This document shows positions 55,576 through 64,000 of a DNA stretch of 64,000 nucleotides, one piece after another (within the stretch, counting starts at the first letter, position 1; each line of letters opens with the position of its first letter). The notes under the pieces are model-generated. The model made no database searches, was not told where the DNA came from, and saw only the letters and a list, made by a program, of their open reading frames with translations. Position numbers and translations under genes: made by a program. Where the stretch lies: contig NC_060887.1 in assembly GCF_014805685.1 (NCBI RefSeq), positions 13,678,463-13,742,462 on the forward strand. The letters are read 5' to 3'. The stretch is from Silurus meridionalis (Eukaryota > Chordata > Actinopteri > Siluriformes > Siluridae).

Positions 55576-57628
55576 TATATAAGACATTGAAAAAGTACAA
55601 TAATTTGTCAGGGTTCTGACAGGAAAGAAGCAGGGTGATAGCCATGGGTGATAGAGAGTGCGAGAGAGTAGTGCGGAGAAATCTTAAATGTATACATTAG
55701 GGATTATTTGATTTTGGTACAATAACATCTACTCACAAACTCTCCTAGCAACATAAATGCATAGAACATTACTGCAGCCCAAGCAAAACACAAAGCGTGC
55801 GAAATGCAGCTAAGACAAGCGAAATAAGAGAGTGTGAGAGATGGGAAGGCAGATTGTGGAAGCGCAAACATTTTATTTGGGAGAAAATGCTGGAGAGGGT
55901 GGGATTTATTTTTACTTTTTTTTTTTTTACCTATGAACATTCAGTCTGATCGTCTCTGGTGGATTTATGTCTGTCTTGAAAAAATGGACAGACTGATAGA
56001 CAGACACACAGACAGACAGACCTCTGGACTTGTGTCTGTTTGTTTGGCTAAGCTGCACTCAACATGTCCACCTGTCTGTGTGTCTGTCTGTGTGTGTGTG
56101 TGTGTGTGTGTGTGCTTGTCTGTAGGAATATTTGCAGCTGTCTACATGTGTCTGCATGGACTTCAACAATAATGCAGTACTGTACAAAAGTCTTAGGCAA
56201 GTCTAAAAGAAAATTGTAAAGTAAAGATACCTTGAACGATCCTTATTAATTAATATTTAATGGATTAACTTGTAACCAATCTTGAAATCTGATCATCTAC
56301 CTTTATTTTTAAAATGTTATCTGGGATGCCGTTGTGCAGTGTCGTTAGGAAAATGACTAGCACGTGGTTTCAGTCTTTTCAGAGAAGTGTTTAGTCAGTT
56401 CTGGCACAAACTCAGCACAGTCTCAGTAATATGTGGTCCATTATATATAAACAATACAAATACAATACAATGCTACACTGAATCATTAGAAAAGGATTTT
56501 TTTTTTACAATAAAACTAGTAATTTCCTGTAAATCTGAAGAACAGTATGGTCTACCTGAGGCTTTTGGACAGTACTGTATGTGTTTGATTGTCAGTGGTA
56601 AACAAATCTGTTTGTGATTGTTTGTGATTGTCAGTGACGAACAAACATATAAGCCTGTGATTGTCAGTACATCTGTCTACACTCTATATACCCTTGAAGC
56701 GCAGAATGGAACATTGACTATCGGCATGATGTGCTCTGCTTTTAACCAGAAAACAAAAAAAACTAGTTTCTACACTAATTTCTTCACTTCTCTAAAACTA
56801 AATGACATGAACTCTAGAGATATGATTGTATGCAAAACTTTAACTCACGCTGTATAAATCATGGATATACAAATGTGATCCCACTGGCTCATTCTGTCTG
56901 TCTGTCTGTGTGTCTGTGCATGCGTTACTCACGGCAACGGAGGCGCGCTAGAAAAGGGGGATGTCCAGCCAGCCCCCTGGTAACTATAGAAGGGGGGCAA
57001 GGCCCCGCGCTGGGACCCCCTGGCCGTCTGTCTACGTGCCTGATGGGAAGTGAAGGGGTCCTCACTCTCGCTGTCCGAGTCGTCATATTCCTCTGAGTCT
57101 CTGCACCGTGAATTGGGGAAATGGTTGAAATATATAAGTCACAAAACAGAACTAGTGTTAGCATGCTCAAAAAAAGACTTTCCAGACACACACGTAGCAA
57201 TACCACAAACTATACATTTGTTATCTATATATTATTTTCCCACATATTTCCCCCCCTACAGAGTTGTATGTATTAATCTGTCTTTTATAAAGCTACAAAA
57301 GTGTCAACTTACATTTTTATAGTTACACATACACTCATCAGCTACTTTATTAGGAACACCATAATAATCTTGGTAGGACCCAACTTTGCTCTTATTGTAG
57401 CTTCAGTTTTTCGTGGAATTGATTTGCGATCCGTTTTCACATAATTACATCACATAATTGTTGAGGATATGTCAGTGGCACACATACACTACCGGTCAAA
57501 CATTTCAGAACACCTCAATTTTTTTATTTGATTGTATTGATATTTATGCAGTGTAATCTCTTAGTGTATTGTAAAGTCACAGCATAAAACAAATAAACAA
57601 CTAGATAGAAGGAAATCATAGAATCGTT

Positions 57629-57706
<78 letters not shown>

Positions 57707-60700
57707 GGAGTGCAGAATTATTAGGCAAGTTGTATTTTTGAGGATTAATTTTATTTGAGGATTTAATTTGAACAACAACCATGTTCTCAATGAACACAAA
57801 AAACTCATTAATATCAAAGCTGAATATTTTTGGAAGTAGTTTTTAGTTTTAGCTATTTTAGGGGATATCTGTGTGTGCAGGTGACTATTACTGTGCATAA
57901 TTATTAGGCAACAACAAAAACAAATTCATACCCATTTCAATTATTTATTTTACCAGTGAAACCAATATAACATCTCAACATTCACAAATATACATTTCTG
58001 ACATTCAAAACCAAACAAAAACAAATCAGTGACCAATATAGCCACCTTTCTTTGCAAGGACACTCAAAAGCCTGCCATCCATGGATTCTGTCAGTGTTTT
58101 GATCTGTTCACCATCAACATTGCGTGCAGCAGCAACCACAGCCTCCCAGACACTGTTCAGAGAGGTGTACTGTTTTCCCTCCTTGTAAATCGCACATTTG
58201 ATGATGGACCACAGGTTCTCAATGGGGTTCAGATCAGGTGAACAAGGAGGCCATATCATTAGATTTTCTTCTTTTATACCCTTTCTTGCCAGCCACGCTG
58301 TGGAGTACTTGGGCGTGTGTGATGGAGCATTGTCCTGCATGAAAATCATGTTTTTCTTGAAGGATGCAGACTTCTTCCTGTACCACTGCTTGAAGAAGGT
58401 GTCTTCCAGAAACTGGCAGTAGGACTGGGAGTTCAGCTTGACTCCATCCTCAACCCGAAAAGGCCCCACAAGCTCATCTTTGATGATACCAGCCCAAACC
58501 AGTACTCCACCTCCACCTTGCTGGCGTCTGAGTCGGACTGGAGCTCTCTGCCCTTTACCAATCCAGCCACGGGCCCATCCATCTGGCCCATCAAGACTCA
58601 CTCTCATTTCATCAGTCCATAAAACCTTAGAAAAATCAGTCTTGAGATATTTCTTGGCCCAGTCTTGACGTTTCAGCTTGTGTGTCTTGTTCAGTGGTGG
58701 TCGACTTTCTGCCTTTCTTACCTTGGCCATGTCTCTGAGTATTGCACACCTTGTGCTTTTGGGCACTCAGTGATGTTGCAGCTCTGAAATATGGCCAAAC
58801 TGGTGGCAAGTGGCATCTTGGCAGCTGCACGCTTGACTTTTCTCAGTTCACGGGCAGTTATTTTGCGCCTTGGTTTTCCACACGCTTCTTGCGACCCTGT
58901 TGACTATTTTGAATGAAACGCTTGATTGTTCGATGATCACGCTTCAGAAGCTTGGCTATTTTAAGACTGCTGCATCCCTCTGCAATATATCTCACTATTT
59001 TTGACTTTTCTGAGCCTGTCAAGTCCTTCTTTTGACCCATTTTGCCAAAGGAAAGGAAGTTGCCTAATAATTATGCACACCTGATATAGGGTGTTGATGT
59101 CATTAGACCACACCCCTTCTCATTACAGAGATGCACATCACCTAATATGCTTAATTGGTAGTAGGCTTTCCAGCCTATACAGCTTGGAGTAAGACAACAT
59201 GCATAACGAGGATGATGTGGTCAAAATACTCATTTGCCTAATAATTCTGCACTCCCTGTATATATATATATAAAAGTTATGACTCAGCAAAGAGCCACCT
59301 TTTGGTGATATAACAGTACCCGTGGCATTTTTTTTCTACAATGGAAATAAAATATTGTTTCCAAAAGCTCTTTCCGACACTGTTGCAGAAGATCCCACGA
59401 ATGAGTTGAACTTGTTGGTTGTTTTGCTTTCACCCATCTGCTTTTCACCCATCTCAAACCAGCTCAAAAAGTTTGAATTCTGGAGAATGTGGTGGATGTT
59501 ATCTGATTTGAAGACGATTTAATCGTCTTGTTCTTTTCTTTTAAGAAAGTTCTGATTTAGGTCATTAGGATGAACCCCCAACAATGGGAAAAAAAAACCT
59601 GCATGATGAAATTAAGCTTCATCTGTCCATAAGACCTTCCTCCAGTTTTTAGTAGACTACTGGCTGTGCTTCATGACCCAGGCATGTCATATTTCTTAAT
59701 TTGCCGTCTTAGTAATGGCTTTCTTACTGCTACTCGACCTGTCAAACCTGCAGCTTGAAGTCTTCTCTTGCTTCTCTTCTTGAAACTGGGACTTGCTCAC
59801 TTTAACAAGAATTAACCTGTGCTTGAAAGCCACCTATCAAGCCAGCTGTTCACTCTTAGAAACTTGTCTTCTAAATCTAGCTTTGGGTCTGAAAGACCTC
59901 TTCCTGTAAGAGTTTCATCCAGTTTCCATATGCCTTTTGATGGTAAACTGATACTCTGTAAACTGTACTCATTAATACCTGGACTTTCTTTGCAATTTCT
60001 CTAAAGGAAAGACAGACAATGTGTCTTCGTTTATTAATTATGAGAGCAGTATACTACTTCCTACAGTACAAAACTATCCAAATATTGCATTGGAAGGTGG
60101 ATTAACACAGTCTGTTCCAACATTGATCTTATAGAGACAGAGGGTTTTTCAGTAATCTGCAAAAGCTGGGACCCCTGTAGGCATTGTTCATATCTTAACT
60201 ATATAGTTAAGATATGAACAATAACCATATAAAACTTTCAAAGCTTAATTTACATCTATTGCTGCAGAACAACTGTAAGTTGAAAAGGCCTTTCGAATGT
60301 ATATTATTTTTCAGTTTTTGGCAACCTAAACCTTTTTTTCACCTCTGGCAGATTACTGTTTACCTTTTTACAATTTCAGGTATTCACTAAACTAAAACTG
60401 TTTAAATTTCACAAAACAACGGAAAAATCAGGGTGTTCTAAAACGGTAGTATATATACTATAAGTCTTTAAAAGTATATTATATATCATTATTATATTAT
60501 ATATGTATTTTGTATTTTTATTTTACCACACCCCAGAGGTGCGCTACTAAATTTTGCCAGGTTGGGTCCATGGATTAATGCTGCTGAAAACATCTGTCTG
60601 TTGCAACAGATTCATTAGACCAGGTAATGTCTTTTCAGTCTTTTTTGTCTCATGTTTTTGTGAGTCACTGCCTAGTGTAGCCACAGATTCCTGTTTTGCA

Positions 60701-62930
60701 GTTGTAAGAGCAGAGCCATAACATCAACTTCAGAATAAGACATGTGTTCTGAGATGCTTTTCTGCTCACCATAGTTGTAAAGAGTGATTATTTGGATCCC
60801 TTCTGTCAGCTCAAACCATCCTGGTCATTCTCCTCTGACATTTTCATCTGCAGAACTGCTGCTTATTAGGTTTCTCACCATTCTGTTTAAACTCTACCGA
60901 TCGGTGTGTGTAAAAATCCCAGCGATTGCAAAAATTTTTTGTGAATAATAACTGAAACTCTTGAACTGTATATACATATCTATTTATTGTGCTGCTACCA
61001 CATGATTGACTGACTGAATAAATGCATGAGGTGTTCCTATTATAGTGACCAGTGAGTGCATTTTTTTTTAAAATCATTGTGCTCCAGTCATTAGTGAATA
61101 GTGTTCCACTACCATACTGATGGTTTATTGTTTCTTATGCTTTACTTCAATATTTCAAAATTGAAGGTCTTACGTCATTAGACGCATGTTGTTCATTTGG
61201 CTATTTATTTATTTGTTTGCTTATGGAGCAGAATTCTGTTGCCAAAAAAGTCTAGCAAATTACTGTTTGTAATCTCACTTTGGTCAGTATGTTTATTTAG
61301 TAGCAACCAGATATTCAAACTATCATGACAAAATAGGAAAAATGTACTATAATCCCCGTTCCAGAACAAAAAACCCCCATAAATGAGTGAATTATGAAAG
61401 AATCTTGTTGGAGAAATACAATTTGGTAATATGTATATACTGTATACAATAGTAGACCTTCATGTTCCTTTCATGTTACATTCAGCAAATATTTTACCAA
61501 GAACATTCATTATTCTAATACTAATCAGTAGGACTGGGTTCGGGTTACCTGGAAAATCTCCTCCAGGCACCAGGAAGGGAGCAGAGAATGGCTGTGAAAG
61601 CCAGAGCAGAGAGGAATGAGTACAGTGAAAGATAGAGCAATCCCTCCATCCCATCATAGCACAGCCCTTTTAGAGAGTCAATATAGTCCTGAGAGACAAA
61701 GAAACAGAGACCCAGAGATAGAGAGCGATGGTGAAATAAAATCAGATGCATTTTATCTGAAATACATTTTATGCCTAAGTAATCTGCTTTGGGGGGGGAG
61801 ATAGCAGGTTGCCATGGTTACCTTGTTAAGACTTCGGCAGTTGAGCAGCGCCACCAGCTGGTGAAAATTTCCCTCAGTAGAGTTCAGCATCTGCTGCACC
61901 TCCCTCAGCGGCTTCTACGAGGGAAAAAAAATAATGCGTCTACAGACTGCGGCCATTTTCTGACGCACTCGTTCAGTACACTGTTTTTAATTTCAGGCTT
62001 CAATACAGTGGTCTCAGGAATCAAATCGATTTAAGTAGTTAACGTTGAAGCACACTTACGTCTGCTTTGGGGAAGCGTGGGAGAGTGTCTCTCTCTAAAC
62101 TGGAGAGGTGGGAGTGAATGCTAGACAAAGCTCTCTGGGACTGGGTCAGCAGCTACAGACAGTTTATAACACACACACATACACTGTTGAGCAACATGAC
62201 TGAAACCATGGCAGACAAAAATACTCCTTTATTTATACTGATATGGTGGTCCTGATATCATACTCTTCTGTCCACCTGTATATGTATACACATTATTCTC
62301 GAGAAGAAAAACGACTAGGCTACTTTTCCTGCTATTTTTTTTTTTTTTATCTACAGTCTCAGTCTCTTTTTTAACCCTCTGTCTTTTAAGCTTAATAAAG
62401 GGCCAGTTATAAAAAAAATCAAACAATTATATGTAAAGACATGCAAAAGATAATCTGAGCTAAAAAAAAAAAAAAGCAACTTAGGAGCTCCTTTGTTTAA
62501 ATTATATTTGTTTGAGTGTTTTTCTCTATAAAACACTTCCAAATTATTGGCACCCCTATACCACTGATATGTCTCTTGCTGTAATATTTAACAAGATTGT
62601 AAATGAGATCTTGATCCACTCATGCATGAAACAAGCATGAATTTCCTTTATATTCGTAGTTTAGTGCATGCAGGTCTCCCTTTTCAATTCACATCACAGG
62701 TTTCAGTGAAATGCTGATGAATATGAGTTTATTTTTTTCTATGCAGACCATGTGACTTGGTTTTCAAGCCCATGACACCTGAAAAAATCTGGATAAGATC
62801 AATTGATACCTTTATTTGCTCCATCAAAGCTTCTTAATAAATCGGTATGATTTTTATTATAATAGAGTGGCTACCTGCTGGAAGGGGCTGGTAATTTTTC
62901 TGCTGCAGGTCAAGTAGTAATCCAGGATTT
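53656..62930 (-). CDS. ttyh1: Tweety homologue 1, C-terminal half (partial, 7 exons seen)
   Basis: Coding exons on the minus strand are 62930-62875, 62152-62060, 61914-61822, 61688-61549, 57100-56933, 55380-55302 and 53739-53656 (stop). All junctions are GT-AG and in phase; the 5' exons lie beyond the right edge. Tweety proteins are multi-pass membrane proteins proposed as chloride channels or lipid-handling proteins; TTYH1 is brain-enriched. Visible: EILDYYLTCSRKITSPFQQ, SQRALSSIHSHLSSLERD, the conserved glycosylation and Cys region MLNSTEGNFHQLVALLNCRS, the last TM helix (GLLYLSLYSFLSALAFTAIL), then an acidic cytosolic tail EEYDDSDSEDPF and a SPPPSYSPSM end with a PPxY motif. TEGNFHQLVALL-CRSL-KDY agrees with human TTYH1 more than TTYH2 or TTYH3, as recalled. 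The intron 57101-61548 holds the nested transposons. The first base of 62930 completes a codon from the missing exon. Confidence 0.88.
55538..55573. repeat. (CA)n microsatellite in ttyh1 intron
   Basis: A pure CA run of about 36 bp upstream of the 55380 exon in gene sense. A related TG run lies at about 56083-56114 in the same intron. Confidence 0.95.
56174..56580. mobile_element. MITE of about 0.4 kb with terminal inverted repeats
   Basis: The left end CAGTACTGTACAAAAGTCTT (then AGGC) is mirrored at the right end by CTGAGGCTTTTGGACAGTAC (then TG). The inverted arms of about 25 bp carry a few mismatches. The interior is AT-rich without an ORF. It lies in the ttyh1 intron 55381-56932. A similar single end is seen at about 29533. 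Confidence 0.7.
57704..59258 (-). mobile_element. Inner, youngest Tc1-like transposon (1,555 bp) with IR/DR ends
   Basis: The ends are CAGGGAGTGCAGAATTATTA at the left and its mirror TAATAATTCTGCACTCCCTG at the right, flanked by TA on both sides. Each arm carries a second, inner copy of the binding motif: GTGCATAATTATTAGGCAAC at 57893-57912 and its inverse near 59060-59078. This is the IR/DR arrangement known from Sleeping Beauty-type elements. It sits inside a (TA)n run (57635-57703 on the left, a shorter TA run at 59259-59270 on the right). Confidence 0.9.
58026..59040 (-). pseudogene. Tc1-like DD34E transposase, inactivated by frameshifts
   Basis: The start MGQKKDLTGSEKSKIVRYIA at 59040 opens a paired helix-turn-helix DNA-binding region. 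That frame stops at 58858. The protein resumes in another frame (ELRKVKRAAAK, MPLATSLAIFQSCN) and again from 58766 in a third segment that is open to the stop at 58026. The last carries the full catalytic core: Asp in KVLWTDEMRVS, Asp in MIFMQDNAPSHTP, Glu in CSPDLNPIENLW. So two single-base-type frameshifts (near 58880 and 58775) break an otherwise well-preserved gene, which means a fairly recent insertion. Confidence 0.85.
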
Positions 62931-63116
62931 CTGGTGACAGAGACATTTGTTAGGGTGTGTGAGTGTTTGTGTGTGTGTGTACATTGGTAGGCTTTTTGTT
63001 TTGTTTACTGATCCATACATTTGGTGAAAATGTACATGAAGGTTTAGAAAAATAATGATCTGTATTACCAGTTATGTCAATGGGAGGTCCATACAAGGAT
63101 AGAAAAACAAGTCTTT

Positions 63117-63174
<58 letters not shown>

Positions 63175-63317
63175 GATATTTAGAGAGATATAAAAGAGTG
63201 GTGACAGAGCTTAGCACCTGTACTTGTCCCAGCGTTAAAGTGTGTTGAGTTGAGAACAAATGTGTTTGGGTCAAAGCAAAAATCACTGAGTGCCTGAGAA
63301 CAAAAAATACAGAGAGA

Positions 63318-63357
<40 letters not shown>

Positions 63358-63764
63358 GGAGAGAGAGCGAAAGAGACAGAAAGAGAGAAAGAGAAAACAC
63401 AAGGGACAGAAGTTAGCAGTGTGGCACGGTGACCGAATGACATACTTCCCTCATCTGCTGCTACTGTGACTGCTATTGATCTCCAGCACTCACTGACATG
63501 GATACAGAACATCTCTCTCACTGTGTCTTTCCCCTGATGCTCCCACACACTCTCGCTCTCCTGGAGCGCTCCAGTTTTCTGCTCTTCTTCTGTTCCTGCT
63601 GTCATTGCTGTAGTCTGTTTGTGTGTGTGGAGAGGGGGTTCACACTCGCTTTCCTTTGTGGTATGTGAAGACATGTAATTAATCACTGTTATCTTTAAAT
63701 AGGACTCAGCACAACTACAAAGGACTACAAGTACTATAGGGGAGAGAGAGAGAGCGAGAGAGAG

Positions 63765-63813
<49 letters not shown>

Positions 63814-64000
63814 AAATGACTGTTCATGTAGGCTGCCTCTGGACAGTGGGACTCTGTGTTAAGAGCCAGCTACTGCCATCTCCTCCAGTCACTTTTTTCT
63901 TGTCCTCTCGTCCCCGGCCTCTCACTGCCTGATGAACAGAGTGGTAGTCCACTAGTCTTCTTTCTCTCACATCCACATTTCTCTTGCTATCTCCCTCTTT
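62931..64000 (-). other. ttyh1: ttyh1 intron to the right edge, microsatellite-rich
   Basis: No exon coding for the missing tweety segment (the Cys-containing extracellular loop) can be found here, so it lies beyond the window. There are (GT)n at 63119-63170 and (GA)n at 63317-63355 and 63739-63810; the long Ser/Leu ORF on the minus strand reads through these repeats and is not a gene. Confidence 0.6.

Larger units (their letters stand above)
57488..60452 (-). mobile_element. Middle Tc1-like transposon nested in the outer one
   Basis: The left end CACTACCGGTCAAACATTTC (then AGAACACCTC) and the right end GGTGTTCTAAAACGGTAGT are inverted. Between them, in minus-strand sense and beyond the inner insertion, transposase remnants can be read: a WTDE-like catalytic segment at about 59640-59605 and a C-terminal QYFISIV-like end at about 59360-59320. 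Numerous stops are present. It is cut by the TA-microsatellite-borne element 57704-59258. Confidence 0.7.
57332..61058 (-). mobile_element. Outer Tc1-like transposon, split by a nested insertion
   Basis: The left end CACTCATCAGCTACTTTATT (then AGGAACACC) and the right end GGTGTTCCTATTATAGTGAC (then CAGTGAGTG) are inverted repeats of one element. Its body survives as 57332-57485 (3' part of the transposase gene: GATTACATCACATAATTG-like wording) and 60530-61058 (5' part: GAGATGCTTTTCTGCTCACC, TTCTGTCAGCTCAAACCATC, ACCACATGATTGACTGACT), both in reverse orientation. Many indels are present. The gap between is occupied by the element at 57488-60452. Confidence 0.75.

Noticed and set aside
57524..57898. 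124-residue minus-strand ORF with an Ile/Tyr run
   Set aside because: Translated TA microsatellite plus transposon ends.
58029..58668. Plus-strand ORFs of 70-76 residues within the inner Tc1 element
   Set aside because: Antisense shadows of the transposase.
63077..63827. Minus-strand ORFs of 107 and 215 residues
   Set aside because: Made of GA and GT microsatellites with unstructured sequence between; no similarity to the expected next tweety exon.

Overview
The window looks like teleost fish nuclear DNA. The genes have small exons, GT-AG introns and 5' UTR introns. The non-coding DNA is AT-rich and full of CA, GA and TA microsatellites, Tc1-like transposons, tRNA-derived SINE-like repeats and a degraded non-LTR retrotransposon. 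The SINE-like repeats resemble those I associate with catfishes and relatives, so an otophysan or siluriform fish is my best guess, but this was not tested by any search.

Five protein genes can be read. From left to right: a ZNF865-like C2H2 zinc-finger gene (minus, CDS 2727-7296, 2 coding exons); a Shisa-family AMPA/GABA-A receptor auxiliary protein gene, probably shisa7 (minus, CDS 13860-18007, 5 coding exons); ube2s, the APC/C K11-chain E2 (minus, CDS 38085-42339, 4 coding exons, the first holding only the ATG); josd2, a Josephin deubiquitinase (plus, CDS 44352-49163, 4 coding exons); and the 3' half of ttyh1, a tweety-family protein (minus, 53656-62930, running off the right edge). As recalled, the human orthologues all lie on distal 19q (ZNF865, SHISA7, UBE2S and TTYH1 at 19q13.42; JOSD2 at 19q13.33), so this is a conserved block with some rearrangement. 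The genes are neighbours by descent and not an operon or pathway, although ube2s and josd2 both act in ubiquitin signalling and shisa7 and ttyh1 are both neural membrane proteins.

Regulatory structure: a perfect RE1/NRSF (REST) site lies at 26340-26360 and a perfect X-box (RFX site) at 25726-25739, both just upstream of a candidate non-coding first exon of shisa7. A CCAAT/CHR-like/CRE-like cluster lies between the divergent ube2s and josd2 genes. Poly(A) signals can be placed for znf865, shisa7, ube2s and josd2.

Repeats: 26.6-36.6 kb and the large introns of josd2 and ttyh1 are repeat dumps. The most striking is a Russian-doll of three different Tc1-like transposons in one ttyh1 intron (57332-61058), with the youngest inserted in a TA microsatellite inside the second, which sits inside the third. 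No prokaryotic features, CRISPR arrays or viral genomes were seen. I did not find a convincing new biological system; the best leads are the RE1/X-box pair, the nested transposons, and a possible extra coding exon at the znf865 N-terminus.
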